From the NCBI RefSeq assembly GCF_028279465.1, contig NZ_JANQNS010000018.1, positions 179,919 through 243,918 on the forward strand: 64,000 bases of DNA, given 5' to 3'. Source of the DNA: Parasphingopyxis sp. (GTDB lineage Bacteria > Pseudomonadota > Alphaproteobacteria > Sphingomonadales > Sphingomonadaceae). Below are positions 29,194 to 37,979 of the stretch, in pieces (within the stretch, counting starts at the first letter, position 1; each line of letters starts with the position of its first letter). The position numbers and the translations under genes are program-made. The notes beneath the pieces are model-generated. The model saw nothing but the letters and a program-made list of their open reading frames with translations. It searched no databases and was not told the origin of the DNA.

Positions 29194-29502
29194 CTAGATT
29201 ATTAGATCGATTATCGAAATCGCCCCGGTTGCAAGCGCTGCCAATAGCGCAACGCCAAACCAAATACTTCCCACCATCACCAACCCGGGAGACGCTTGCC
29301 GCCTAGTCGCAAACGCTAAAACTATGGCGACAACAGCCCAAAGGACCGCCAGTGAAAGAAAGATGGCGTTTTCTGCAATCGGCATTCCAACCGACAACAG
29401 TAATGGTACGCTGAGCAGAACCGCCCCGCCCAGAAACAGGAGGCGCACACTCACTGCGAAACCAAGACTATCTTCGTGTGTCGTGTTTCTACGGCCCTCC
29501 AT
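29194..29502 (-). CDS. small membrane protein of unknown function
   Basis: 102 aa with three hydrophobic segments (around residues 17-38, 45-65 and 74-100) and a soluble N-terminal end (MEGRRNTTHEDSLG). No family recognised. Base composition is visibly lower in GC than the neighbours, with codons such as ATA/TTA and AGA used, which suggests recent acquisition or weak selection. It lies between the F420-type reductase gene and lpdA on the same strand, 10 bases before lpdA. Confidence 0.65.
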   Translation of the reverse strand: MEGRRNTTHEDSLGFAVSVRLLFLGGAVLLSVPLLLSVGMPIAENAIFLSLAVLWAVVAIVLAFATRRQASPGLVMVGSIWFGVALLAALATGAISIIDLII

Positions 29503-29545
29503 CGATTATATCGCAGCTCTCATATCATCTTCTGTCCGGTCAAAT

Positions 29546-30178
29546 TCAGGCGTCATCTGCGAGCTTCAAAAAGTGCCACGCCGTTTCCGGGTCCATCCCG
29601 TGCTGGAACGCCTGGTCGATCCAGACCATGCCGAGCGGCTCCATCTTGCGGGCGTTCTTGATCCCGCCATAGTCGATGGGCTCGAAGCCAATGTCGCGGA
29701 GCAGGCTGCTAACCAGCGTTTTCGCCTCCGCATCCTCGCCCGCGACGAACTGGATCGGTCGGCTCGGGAAATCGTGCGCTTTCGCCATGACCGGCGAGCC
29801 GACCTGGTTCAGCGTCTTGACGAGCTTCGCGTCCGTCTGCACGGCGAGTATCTCGCCCGCCGAGGTGTCGAAGCCGAGCGCCAGTTCGAGGCCCGCCTCG
29901 CTCATCGTCAGCGGATTGGTGCAGTCGATCAGGATCTTGTCGCTCAGATCGCCGCATTGCGCGAGCGCGCTTTCCGCCGCACCCCAGTCGACGGCGAGAA
30001 TGACGACCTCGCCCCATTGCGCCGCACCCTCGGTCGTGTCGTGGGGGATTTCGTCGCCATTATCATATTTCTCGTCCGCGGGATTGCGGACGCCATAGAC
30101 GACCTCATGCCCCGCCTTGGCGAAGGCCGGCCCCAATACGCTGCCGACCCGGCCCTTGCCGATTACCGCTATCTTCAT
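29546..30178 (-). CDS. NADPH-dependent F420 reductase-like protein (NpdG/YrfF type)
   Basis: Rossmann-fold protein of the NADPH:F420 reductase family, 210 aa. It starts MKIAVIGKGRVGSVLGPAFA after AAGGAG; the open frame runs upstream into pdhC in another frame. Nucleotide-binding G-x-G-x-x-G is GKGRVG. The conserved VILAVDWGAAESAL and LIDCTNPLTMSEAG are present. In non-F420 bacteria such proteins use other flavin/deazaflavin partners or act on NADP(H) only, so the exact substrate is unclear. It sits between pdhC and lpdA. Confidence 0.8.
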   Translation of the reverse strand: MKIAVIGKGRVGSVLGPAFAKAGHEVVYGVRNPADEKYDNGDEIPHDTTEGAAQWGEVVILAVDWGAAESALAQCGDLSDKILIDCTNPLTMSEAGLELALGFDTSAGEILAVQTDAKLVKTLNQVGSPVMAKAHDFPSRPIQFVAGEDAEAKTLVSSLLRDIGFEPIDYGGIKNARKMEPLGMVWIDQAFQHGMDPETAWHFLKLADDA

Positions 30179-30194
30179 CGCCCATCTCCTTGCG

Positions 30195-31478
30195 CTATGC
30201 CAGCATTGCCAGCGGATTTTCCACCAGCTGCTGGAACGCCTGCATGAGCTGGGCGCCGTCCGCGCCATCGATCGCGCGATGGTCGAAGCTGCCAGTGGCA
30301 CTCATTACCGTAGCGATCTGCAGGGACTCATCGATGACATAGGGCCGTTTTTCGCCCGCGCCGATCGCCATGATCATGCCCTGGGGCGGGTTGATGACGG
30401 CATCGAACTGCTTGATGCCGAACATGCCCATGTTGGAAATGCTCGCCGTGCCGCCCTGATATTCGTGCGGCTGCAGCTTGCCCTCCTTAGCGCGGCCAGC
30501 CAGCTCCTTCATTTCTTCCGAGATTACCGAGACCGGCTTGTTCGCCGCATCGACAACGATCGGGGTGATCAGGCCATTGGGCACACTGACTGCGACCGAG
30601 ATGTCGGCGCGCTGGTAGCTGATCAGCTGATCGCCGGCGAAGGAGACATTGCATTTGGGCACCTGGATCAGGGCCTGGGCCAGCGCCTTGATCAGCAGAT
30701 CGTTGACCGACAGCTTGATCTCGCGGGCTTCGAGCGAAGCGTTCAGCTCCTTGCGTAGATCGAGCAGCGCATCGAGCCGGATATCGACGGTCAGATAGAT
30801 ATGCGGCACGGTCTGCTTCGCCTCGGTGAGACGGCGCGCAATCGTCTTGCGCATATTGGAAAGCTTCTCCGCCTCATGCGGAATATCGGTATCGACGGGC
30901 GCGGCCGGTGCAGCGGCGGCTTCCTTGGCCGGCGCCTTGCCGGTGCCGCTTTCGAGTGCGGCCTCGATATCGGCCTTGACGATCCGGCCCTTGGGGCCGC
31001 TGCCCGAGAGCTGGGCCAGATCGAGTCCATTCTGTTCCGCAAGACGCCGGGCCAAGGGACTCGCGACTATGCGATCCGACCCCGATGGCGCAGGCGGCGG
31101 AGGCGGTGCGGGTGCGGCCGGAGCCGGGGCGGGCGGCGGTGGAGATGGGGGCGGAGGGGCAGCTGCGGCGGGCTCGGGATCGGCCTTTGCCGGAGCGGCT
31201 GACGGCGCCGGTGCGTCGATACTGGCGGGATCCTCGCCCTCTTCGGCAAGGATCGCAATTACCGCGCCGACCGCCACTTCGTCCGTGCCTTCGGGCACCA
31301 GAATCTTCGCCAGCACGCCCTCATCGACGGCCTCGAATTCCATCGTCGCCTTGTCGGTCTCGATCTCGGCCATGATATCGCCGGAACTGATCTCATCGCC
31401 TTCCTTCACCAGCCACTTCGCCAGCGTGCCTTCCTCCATCGTCGGCGAAAGCGCGGGCATTTTGAGTTCGATTGGCAT
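30195..31478 (-). CDS. pdhC: pyruvate dehydrogenase complex E2, dihydrolipoamide acetyltransferase
   Basis: Transfers acetyl groups from E1 to CoA through lipoate. 427 aa. The N-terminal lipoyl domain has the lipoylated Lys43 in [11 protein letters not shown] very Pro/Ala-rich linker follows (about residues 85-135). The peripheral-subunit binding domain is [20 protein letters not shown]. The C-terminal catalytic core has the HxxxDG motif in [19 protein letters not shown]. One lipoyl domain. It heads a minus-strand run with an F420-type reductase gene, a small membrane gene, lpdA and an APC permease gene. Confidence 0.94.
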   Translation of the reverse strand: MPIELKMPALSPTMEEGTLAKWLVKEGDEISSGDIMAEIETDKATMEFEAVDEGVLAKILVPEGTDEVAVGAVIAILAEEGEDPASIDAPAPSAAPAKADPEPAAAAPPPPSPPPPAPAPAAPAPPPPPAPSGSDRIVASPLARRLAEQNGLDLAQLSGSGPKGRIVKADIEAALESGTGKAPAKEAAAAPAAPVDTDIPHEAEKLSNMRKTIARRLTEAKQTVPHIYLTVDIRLDALLDLRKELNASLEAREIKLSVNDLLIKALAQALIQVPKCNVSFAGDQLISYQRADISVAVSVPNGLITPIVVDAANKPVSVISEEMKELAGRAKEGKLQPHEYQGGTASISNMGMFGIKQFDAVINPPQGMIMAIGAGEKRPYVIDESLQIATVMSATGSFDHRAIDGADGAQLMQAFQQLVENPLAMLA

Positions 31479-31507
31479 GGCGGTTCCTCGGCTCCGAAAC
31501 GCAGCGT

Positions 31508-31927
31508 CTAGCGCAATAACCCATGCCGCGCAGCCCAGCGCGCGTAAAGGGCCAAGGCGATCTGGATCGCGATCAGGATGACGGAGAAGATGACCCCGCC
31601 CGTGCCATAGGCCTGCATCCCGTTGCCGAAGGGCAAGTCATAGCCGAAAAAGCCGATCGCCATCAGCGCGGCCGTCGCCCAGAATACGCGTTCCGCCATC
31701 GGCTTGCGCAGGAGGAGCATCAGCGCGGCGATCACGCCCAGAAAGACGCTGGTCGTCCACATCAGGCGGCGCCATTCGGGGAAGTCTTCGATCATCGCGA
31801 GCATCTCGGGCGGAAACTGGGCGAGATAGTCCCGGTTCACGGTCAGCGTCATGTAGAGATCGTAAAGACCGAACCCGTTCCACAGGAGCGCCAATAGGGC
31901 GACCACCCAGAATATCGCGTTGCGCAT
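31508..31927 (-). CDS. four-helix membrane protein of unknown function
   Basis: 139 aa with four clear membrane segments ([80 protein letters not shown]). No catalytic motif and no family recognised. It lies 29 bases upstream of pdhC on the same strand, so it may lead that operon, though with no functional link visible. Confidence 0.7.
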   Translation of the reverse strand: MRNAIFWVVALLALLWNGFGLYDLYMTLTVNRDYLAQFPPEMLAMIEDFPEWRRLMWTTSVFLGVIAALMLLLRKPMAERVFWATAALMAIGFFGYDLPFGNGMQAYGTGGVIFSVILIAIQIALALYARWAARHGLLR

Positions 31928-32064
31928 GATGCCCTCCCCTTGGCCGCATCGACGGCAATCGCCTTAGCCGCCGAGCACCCGCGCGAACAGCCCAGACCAT
32001 GCGCCCGGCTTGCCAGACCGGCGATATTCGATCAGTCTTCCACGCAAACAGGGGAACGGCCGAC

Positions 32065-32520
32065 ATGCGGACCTATCTGGTGGTCATCGACGAAACGCCC
32101 GAGGCGCGGGCGGCGCTGCACTATGCCGCCGTGCGCGCTATCAAGCTCGGCCGCACGGTGGAGATCGTATCGCTGATCCCGCAACAAGAATTCGTCAATT
32201 GGGCCGCCGTCGAGGCGACGTTCGAGGAAGAGGCCCGGTTGCGCGCCGAAGCCGCCGTCGCCCAGGCGGCGGGCGAGCTCGTCGAGACCACCGGGATGCA
32301 ACCGGAAATCACCGTCAAGAAGGGCGATCCGATCAAGATGGTACGCGAAACGATTGACCAGAGCGAGAATATCGCCGGCATCATGCTCGGCGCGGCCGCC
32401 GAAGGCCCGCCCGGCCCGCTGGTCTCGCATTTCGCCGGGACCGTGGCCGGCCAACTGCCCTGCCCGGTGATCGTCGTGCCCGGCGCGCTCAGCTTCGAGG
32501 AGTTGGAGCGGCTCGGCTAA
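32065..32520 (+). CDS. universal stress protein (UspA family)
   Basis: 151 aa, starting MRTYLVVIDETPEARAALHY after GGGGAACGG. The UspA fold shows the β1 VVID, the central EFVNWAAVEATFEEEARLRA helix, and the C-terminal ATP-loop-like GPLVSHFAGTVAGQLPCPVI. Such proteins bind ATP or are regulated by growth arrest; partner unknown. It is alone on the plus strand and followed by a shared terminator at 32555-32583. Confidence 0.88.
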   Translation: MRTYLVVIDETPEARAALHYAAVRAIKLGRTVEIVSLIPQQEFVNWAAVEATFEEEARLRAEAAVAQAAGELVETTGMQPEITVKKGDPIKMVRETIDQSENIAGIMLGAAAEGPPGPLVSHFAGTVAGQLPCPVIVVPGALSFEELERLG

Positions 32521-32554
32521 ACGCCGCTACGGCTAACACATCGTCCATAAGAAA

Positions 32555-32583
32555 GGGCGGCGCGGGATTGCTCCCGGCCGCCC
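32555..32583. terminator. bidirectional terminator hairpin between usp and the RcnB-like gene
   Basis: Arms GGGCGGC-G-CGGG (32555-32566) and CCCG-GCCGCCC (32573-32583), with one bulged G, give an 11-bp stem. On the minus strand it is followed by TTTCTTATGG; on the plus strand only by TCTTG. It serves two convergent genes. Confidence 0.7.
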
Positions 32584-32622
32584 TCTTGCCCCCTCGCTCC
32601 CCTCCGAAGCGAAAGGCCGGTA

Positions 32623-33756
32623 TCAGCAGTTGCAGCCGCGCGTGGATACCCGGCGATGGCCGCTCCGGCGCGCCGGCACATATTCGACTTCCTCTTCGAT
32701 GAATGTCGTCGTGGTCGTCGTCGGCTGCGGATGGACGACGATATTGGTCGTCGCGCTCTGCGTTACGCCAGGAACATGCTGCGTCGCATGGGTCGTCACG
32801 CCGTTGACAGTGACATGCGTGCTGACGCTCGGCGCATGATGCGCGGGCGGCGAGACGACGCGCTCGTCATGGCGATAGTCATAATCATAGTCGGCCGTGT
32901 AGCCGGGCGCCGCGGGCGGATAATAATCGCCATTGCCGACATATTCGGGCACCGGCGCGCGTTCGTCATAATGGCCGCCATGCCGGCGATCCGAATAGCG
33001 GCTATCGCGATAATAGCGATCTTCGCGATACCGGTCAGACTGGCCTGCCGCACCGCCGATTGCGCCACCGGCTATCGCGCCCAGCGCGCCACCGATGATC
33101 GTGCCCTCGGTGCGGTTGCCGCGTCCGGCGATCCGGTTGCCGGCGATGCCGCCGATAATGCCGCCGGCGATCGCGCCGGCTGCCGCCGCGCCACCGTCGC
33201 CGCGCCGGTGATCGTCATAATAGCGGCGATCGTCATAGTAACGGTCATCGCGATACCGGTCGTCATAGCGGTAATCGCCACCATAATAGCCGCGGCCGTC
33301 ATAGGAGACGCCGTAGCGCGTGTCGGAGATACGGCCATAGCCGTCGACAAGATAGGCGTCGTCATAATAGCGCACCCAACGATGGCCATAGGCCGGTCGG
33401 GCGAGGCCGTAGCGCGGATAATTTACGACATAATAGCGTGGCGTGAGGAAATAGCGTGGCAGGAAACCGCCAACGAAGAAGCGCGTCCCGCGATGGAAGC
33501 GAACGCCGCCCCGATGGCCATAGAAACGATGGCCCCCGCGATGTCCGTAGAAACGATGCCCGCCACCACGCACATAATGGCCGCCACCGCCGCGCCATAC
33601 GCGCGTGCCGCCGCGATGCCCGCGCATGCCGCGCATCGCCTGCGTCGCGAGCGCCACGCCGGTATTGGTCGACGCGCCGGAGTCGGTTTGCGCCTGGGCT
33701 GTGCCCGGAATCATCGCTGCGGACATCAAAAGGCCCAGAAAAGCTAAGCTACGCAT
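32623..33756 (-). CDS. exported RcnB-like protein with glycine-zipper and His/Tyr-rich repeats
   Basis: 377 aa from ATG 33756 after GGAAGGGC; signal peptide cut near AQAQT (residue 23). Residues 41-92 are Gly/His/Arg-rich with a direct repeat GGHRFYGHR. Residues 95-141 match the RcnB (PF11776-type) region, RYGLARPAYGHRWVRYYDDA. Residues 150-186 are Tyr/Asp/Arg repeats (DDRYRDDRYYDDRRYY). Residues 189-238 form a two-unit glycine zipper (IAGGIIGGIAGNRIAG). The C-terminus has a Thr run and a GCNC end. It is likely an envelope metal- or stress-related protein; true function unknown. Confidence 0.75.
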   Translation of the reverse strand: MRSLAFLGLLMSAAMIPGTAQAQTDSGASTNTGVALATQAMRGMRGHRGGTRVWRGGGGHYVRGGGHRFYGHRGGHRFYGHRGGVRFHRGTRFFVGGFLPRYFLTPRYYVVNYPRYGLARPAYGHRWVRYYDDAYLVDGYGRISDTRYGVSYDGRGYYGGDYRYDDRYRDDRYYDDRRYYDDHRRGDGGAAAAGAIAGGIIGGIAGNRIAGRGNRTEGTIIGGALGAIAGGAIGGAAGQSDRYREDRYYRDSRYSDRRHGGHYDERAPVPEYVGNGDYYPPAAPGYTADYDYDYRHDERVVSPPAHHAPSVSTHVTVNGVTTHATQHVPGVTQSATTNIVVHPQPTTTTTTFIEEEVEYVPARRSGHRRVSTRGCNC

Positions 33757-33893
33757 ATTTTGCCCTTCCCACTGTGATCTCGGCCCGCAACGCACAGCGC
33801 GCAGGACGTTTACAGTTTCTTAACAGCTTTGACCGGGCCGCGCCACGGCACGCTAGGGGCCATTATGTCCCGATTTGAGGCAGTTCGGCGGGC

Positions 33894-34382
33894 CTAGGCA
33901 GCAACGCGCGGACCGATCAGCGCGACCAGCGCCTCGCATCCGGCCGCATCATCGGTATCGAAGCGGGCTTTGGACGGGCTATCGATATCGAGCACGCCGA
34001 TCAGCGCGCCATCGACGACAATCGGCACGACGAGTTCCGAGGCCGATACGGCGTCGCATGGGATATGGCCGGGAAAGGCGTCGACATCCTCGACGACCTG
34101 CGTCTCGCGCGTCACCGCCGCCGTACCGCAAACGCCAGCGCCCATGGCAATGCGGATGCAGGCTGCCTTGCCCTGAAACGGCCCCAGCACGAGTTCGCCA
34201 TCAATCGCGCGATAGAAACCCGCCCAATTGATGTCCGGCAGATATTCCCAGAGCAACGCCGCCGCGTTCGCCATATTGGCGATGGCATCGGGTTCGTCGG
34301 CAGTCAGCCCGTCCAGCGCTGAATGGAGGTCGGCATAGAGCGAGGGCTTGTCCGTGCTCTCGGAAATCGAAAATTCGTGCAT
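33894..34382 (-). CDS. msrC: free methionine-(R)-sulfoxide reductase (fRMsr, GAF domain)
   Basis: Reduces free methionine-R-sulfoxide. 162-aa single GAF domain with the three catalytic cysteines at C75, C85 and C109 (GKAACIRIAMGAGVCGTA and HIPCDAVSASE), matching the fRMsr pattern. The end is GPRVAA. It is in a loose minus-strand run with arfB and the RluA-type gene, 9 bases from arfB, but without metabolic connection. Confidence 0.92.
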   Translation of the reverse strand: MHEFSISESTDKPSLYADLHSALDGLTADEPDAIANMANAAALLWEYLPDINWAGFYRAIDGELVLGPFQGKAACIRIAMGAGVCGTAAVTRETQVVEDVDAFPGHIPCDAVSASELVVPIVVDGALIGVLDIDSPSKARFDTDDAAGCEALVALIGPRVAA

Positions 34383-34391
34383 GAGGTATAC

Positions 34392-34796
34392 CTAATCCAG
34401 ACGCGGTTTCGCGCGCGTTTTTTTGACCTGCCCGCGCACTTTCTTCTTGTCCACCCGGCGCGCCTTGGCGGCGCGGCTGGGCTTGGTCTTGATCCGGCGG
34501 GCGGGACGGTGATGGGCCTTTTCGATCAGCGCATCGAGCCGCGCCATCGCCTCGCGCCGGTTGGCCTCTTGGCTGCGATGGTTTCGCGCGGTGATCACGA
34601 GCGTGCCGTCCGCCGTCATCCGGTTGCCGGCAAGCGAGCGCAAGCGGCGATAGACATGGGCGGGAAGATCGAGCGCGAGTATATCGACGCGCAGCTGCAC
34701 CGTTGTGGCGACCTTGTTGACATTCTGCCCGCCGGGACCGGTGCCCGCGAGATGACGCTCCTCGATTGCTTCGGCGGGGATTTCAGTTATCGGCAT
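34392..34796 (-). CDS. arfB: alternative ribosome-rescue factor ArfB (YaeJ)
   Basis: A peptidyl-tRNA hydrolase-like rescue factor that releases stalled ribosomes. 134 aa with GTGPGGQNVNKVATTVQLRV (GGQ at residues 22-24) and a long basic C-terminal tail (RRIKTKPSRAAKARRVDKKK) that enters the mRNA channel. Overlaps the upstream RluA-type gene by 14 bases on the same strand. Confidence 0.93.
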   Translation of the reverse strand: MPITEIPAEAIEERHLAGTGPGGQNVNKVATTVQLRVDILALDLPAHVYRRLRSLAGNRMTADGTLVITARNHRSQEANRREAMARLDALIEKAHHRPARRIKTKPSRAAKARRVDKKKVRGQVKKTRAKPRLD

Positions 34797-35442
34797 GATC
34801 GGCGATATCCCATAGCCCGAACGTGTCTGGCAATGGCGCCACGGCCTCTATCGGTGGCTTTCCGTCTCGCGGCACATGCAGCGCGCGAGCGTGAAGCAGC
34901 ATCGGCCCCGCGCCGTCGCCATAGACGGGGTCTCCCGCAATCGCCGCGCCCAGTCCCTCGCGCGCATGCACGCGCAGCTGATGCGTCCGGCCGGTCTCGG
35001 GGCGAAACTCGAACAACGTCTTCCCGCCATCCGTTGCCAGCGTCCGCCAATGTGTTCGGGCCGCCTTGCCGTGTGGATCGGTTTCGATCCACCAGCCGCG
35101 TTCGCGCGTCGAGCGTTTTGCCAGCGGGAGATCGATCATTCCGTCCGCCCCGGCGACCTCGCCTTCGAGAACAGCCCAATAGGTCTTGCGCACCGCGCCC
35201 TCTTCGAACGCGCGGTTGAAGCGTTTGCGCGCCCTGGGGTTGCGCGCGAGCAGCAGACAGCCGCTCGTATCGCGATCCAGCCGGTGGACGATCATCGGAT
35301 CGCGGGCAAAGCCCATGCGCAGCACGGCCAAGCGATCCTCGACGCAATCGCCGCCGCGTTTGGGCTTCGTCACCGGCAAGCCGGCCGGCTTGTCGATGAC
35401 GATCGCTTCGGCGTCGGTGAAGAGGATGCGGTCGGCCAGCAT
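34783..35442 (-). CDS. RluA-family pseudouridine synthase
   Basis: Converts specific uridines in rRNA or tRNA to pseudouridine. 219 aa with the catalytic Asp56 in MIVHRLDRDTSGCLLLAR and the RTHQLRVHAREG motif. No S4 domain is present, so it is of the short RluA/RsuA-side type; the target site is not predictable. Overlaps arfB by 14 bases. Confidence 0.9.
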   Translation of the reverse strand: MLADRILFTDAEAIVIDKPAGLPVTKPKRGGDCVEDRLAVLRMGFARDPMIVHRLDRDTSGCLLLARNPRARKRFNRAFEEGAVRKTYWAVLEGEVAGADGMIDLPLAKRSTRERGWWIETDPHGKAARTHWRTLATDGGKTLFEFRPETGRTHQLRVHAREGLGAAIAGDPVYGDGAGPMLLHARALHVPRDGKPPIEAVAPLPDTFGLWDIADHADN

Positions 35443-35485
35443 GGCGCCGCAGTGACAGGCGGGCGCGATGCAGGCAAGCGCCGCG

Positions 35486-36088
35486 CTACACGGCCGCGTC
35501 TATCGCCGCCTTCGCCTCAGTCACCTTTTCCTCGCCATGCGCCATAAGCTGATCGGCGGAGAAAATCTCGACATCGTCGATCCCGAGAAAGCCCAGCATA
35601 TGGGTCATATAGCCGCTCAGATGATCGATATCGCTGCCGATCTCGGTGCCGCCGGTGGCGATCGCGACATAGGCTTTCTTGTTCTCGAGCAGACCGACCG
35701 GCCCGTTCTCGGTATATGTGAAGGTTTTGCGGGCCCGCGCGACGAGATCGATCCAGGCCTTGAGCGATGCCGGCGCGGCGAAATTATACATTGGCGTGCC
35801 GATGACGATGATGTCGGCGGCCTGCAGCTCGGCGATCAGTGCGTCGGACTGGGCGAGCGCACCGCGATGCGTTTCGTCGCGATTTTCCTCGGGCGTGAAA
35901 TTGGCGGTGATCCAGTCGGCATCGATAAAGGGCAGGCCCTTGGCGACATCGCGCGTGATGATATCGGCATCGGGATGCTCGGCCGTGAGGCGCGCCATCA
36001 GATGATCGGCCAGCGCGCGGGAGTTGGACCCCTCGTATCGGCCGCTGGCATCGATACGCAAAATGGTCGGCGTGTCAGTATCGGTCAT
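35486..36088 (-). CDS. azoR: FMN-dependent NADH-azoreductase (AzoR/AcpD family)
   Basis: A flavodoxin-like quinone/azo reductase, 200 aa. The start is ATG 36088 after GGAG, since the open frame upstream reads through the terminator region. The FMN site includes LRIDASGRYEGSNSRALADH, and the core has PMYNFAAPASLKAWIDLVAR and ATGGTEIGSDIDHLSGYMTH. Placed directly after the pirin gene with the divergent LysR gene, a frequent combination. Separated from pirin by a terminator. Confidence 0.93.
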   Translation of the reverse strand: MTDTDTPTILRIDASGRYEGSNSRALADHLMARLTAEHPDADIITRDVAKGLPFIDADWITANFTPEENRDETHRGALAQSDALIAELQAADIIVIGTPMYNFAAPASLKAWIDLVARARKTFTYTENGPVGLLENKKAYVAIATGGTEIGSDIDHLSGYMTHMLGFLGIDDVEIFSADQLMAHGEEKVTEAKAAIDAAV

Positions 36089-36158
36089 TGGAATCTCCAT
36101 GATTTGAAAAGGCTGCGGGGAAATCGGGAGGGAAAATGGGTGAGGGAATTGGGAAGAG

Positions 36159-36189
36159 CAAAAAAGAAAGAGGGGCCGCAAAGCCCCTC
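36159..36189 (-). terminator. intrinsic terminator after the pirin gene
   Basis: On the minus strand GAGGGGC-TTTGCG-GCCCCTC (36170-36176 / 36183-36189) is followed by TTTCTTTTTTG. Confidence 0.85.
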
Positions 36190-36194
36190 CTCCC

Positions 36195-36911
36195 TCAATG
36201 GGTGACGTCCGGCACCTCGGCGAGCAGAAACTCCGCATCGTCGAGCGCTTCGATGGTGAGTTCGGTCACGTCCGAGATCGCGCCCGCGTCGCGGGCGTCG
36301 AGCTCGACGCCGTTTACGCTGAGCTTGCCATCCGACACGACCAGATAGCCGCGAAAGCCCTCGGCCAGTTCATGCGCGATCGTATCACCCTTGCCGAGCG
36401 TCGCGCCGGACAGCCGGGCATCGGCCCGGATCCAGAGCGCGCCGTCCAGAATGTCCTGGTCGAACCCGCTGGCCAGCACTTCGAGAGAGCCGGCGCGATC
36501 GCCCTTGGGAAACGCCTTCGCGTCCCAGCGCGGCGTGCCGCCTTTTTCGCTCGGTTCGATCCAGATCTGGAACAGCCGGGTTTCCTCATCCTCCAGATTG
36601 AACTCGCTGTGCTGGATGCCAGTACCCGCGCTCATCACCTGAACATCGCCGGCATTGGTCCGGCCCTCATTGCCCATGGAATCGCGATGCGTGATCGCGC
36701 CCTGACGGACATAGGTGACGATTTCCATGTCGCGATGCGGATGGGCCGGAAAACCGCTTTTCGCGGCGATCTCGTCGTCATTCCAGACGCGCAAACTGCC
36801 CCAGCCCATCCGGGCCGGATCGTAATAATTGGCGAAGGAAAAATGATGGCGGGCATTCAGCCAGCCATGATCGGCATGGCCGAGGCTTGAAAAAGGCCGT
36901 TTCTCGATCAT
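36195..36911 (-). CDS. pirin family protein
   Basis: A cupin-fold, metal-binding protein, 238 aa from ATG 36911 after AAGGAG. N-terminal pirin motif HHFSFANYYDPARMGWG, metal site HPHRDMEIVTYV and GIQHSEFN. Family members have been described as quercetin 2,3-dioxygenases or transcription cofactors. It is divergent from the LysR gene, with shared regulatory DNA between them, and ahead of azoR. Confidence 0.92.
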   Translation of the reverse strand: MIEKRPFSSLGHADHGWLNARHHFSFANYYDPARMGWGSLRVWNDDEIAAKSGFPAHPHRDMEIVTYVRQGAITHRDSMGNEGRTNAGDVQVMSAGTGIQHSEFNLEDEETRLFQIWIEPSEKGGTPRWDAKAFPKGDRAGSLEVLASGFDQDILDGALWIRADARLSGATLGKGDTIAHELAEGFRGYLVVSDGKLSVNGVELDARDAGAISDVTELTIEALDDAEFLLAEVPDVTH

Positions 36912-36928
36912 CGGAATGCTCCTTGGTT

Positions 36929-36995
36929 GATAGTTTCGTTGACACCCAGATAGGGGTTTGCGATCACACATAAATAGAAACATTGGAAAACTATC
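36929..36995. promoter_or_regulatory. pirin-LysR divergent regulatory region
   Basis: Inverted repeat GATAGTTT (36929-36936) and AAACTATC (36988-36995) flank the promoter space of the two divergent genes. TTGACA (36939-36944) lies between them on the plus strand. The arrangement is typical of LysR autoregulation, but the arms are 51 bases apart, so each may be a half site. Confidence 0.55.
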
Positions 36996-37006
36996 GTTTC
37001 GTATTT

Positions 37007-37918
37007 ATGTCTAATCTACCCGATCTCGAAGCCTGGGCGATCTTCGCCAAAGTCGTCGAATTGCGTTCCTTCACGGCGGCCGCCGAGGACCTGGCGGTAT
37101 CCAAGGCCACCGTGTCCAAGGCCGTTACGCGCCTCGAAAAATCGCTCGGCGTCCAGCTGCTCCATCGCAGCTCGCGCCATCTTTCGCTGACAGAGAGCGG
37201 CCGGGAACTGGCTGGACGCGCGCAGCAATTGCTGAGCCTCGGCGAAGAAGCTGAGGACGCCGCGCGCGATGACGCCGCCAATCCGCGCGGCCTGGTCCGC
37301 CTCGCCGCCCCGATGAGCTTCGGCATCACCCATGTCGGCGCGGCGCTGCCCGATTTTCTCGCCAGTTATCCTGATATTGCTGTCGATCTGCATCTGAGCG
37401 ATGATGTGGTGGATATAATCGGCGGCGGTTTCGACGCGGCACTCAGGATCGGCGCCTTGCCCGATAGCAGCCTCAAAGCGCGCCGCCTGGGACCGATCGA
37501 CCGGCATCTCGTCGCGTCATCCGCATATATTGAGCGTAAAGGCCGACCCGAGCACCCGGCCGATCTCAAAGATCATGATTGCCTCTGCTACGCTTATTTG
37601 CCCAATCCCGAGAGCTGGCGCTTCACGCACAAAGAGGGCGAAGAGGCGCAGGTGCGCCCCAGCGGCCCGCTGCGCGCCAATAACAGCGATGCGATGATGC
37701 CGGCGCTGATCGCCGGGCATGGGATCGCGCTCGTGCCCGATTTCATGCTCGCCCAGCATGACCCCGAAGGCAGCCTGATCACGCTCTTGCCTGACTGGTC
37801 GGCGCCCCCTGTGGCGTTGCATCTGGTCACGCCGCCGGGCCGCGAACGGCCGGCACGGGTCACCGTATTGCTCGATTATCTCGTCGGACGTTTCAGCAGG
37901 CAATGCCCGGCTGACTGA
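37007..37918 (+). CDS. LysR-family transcriptional regulator
   Basis: 303 aa from ATG 37007 (MSNLPDLEAWAIFAKVVELR). The upstream TTG at 36983 is rejected on family length; no clear RBS precedes the ATG. The wHTH is SFTAAAEDLAVSKATVSKAV and LEKSLGVQLLHRSSRHLSL. The C-terminal substrate-binding domain follows. It is divergent from the pirin gene, which it probably regulates with azoR; the inducer may be a quinone or electrophile (inference). Confidence 0.92.
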   Translation: MSNLPDLEAWAIFAKVVELRSFTAAAEDLAVSKATVSKAVTRLEKSLGVQLLHRSSRHLSLTESGRELAGRAQQLLSLGEEAEDAARDDAANPRGLVRLAAPMSFGITHVGAALPDFLASYPDIAVDLHLSDDVVDIIGGGFDAALRIGALPDSSLKARRLGPIDRHLVASSAYIERKGRPEHPADLKDHDCLCYAYLPNPESWRFTHKEGEEAQVRPSGPLRANNSDAMMPALIAGHGIALVPDFMLAQHDPEGSLITLLPDWSAPPVALHLVTPPGRERPARVTVLLDYLVGRFSRQCPAD

Positions 37919-37979
37919 CCCGCATCATCTTGTCGCGCGCCTGCCATTCTGCGATCTAGGTTGCTAGGGGGGACTGCGC

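Noticed and set aside
32656..33747. Plus-strand ORF opposite the RcnB-like gene
   Set aside because: The minus-strand frame has a signal peptide, an RBS and known domains; the plus frame has only low-complexity Ile/Ala/Arg.
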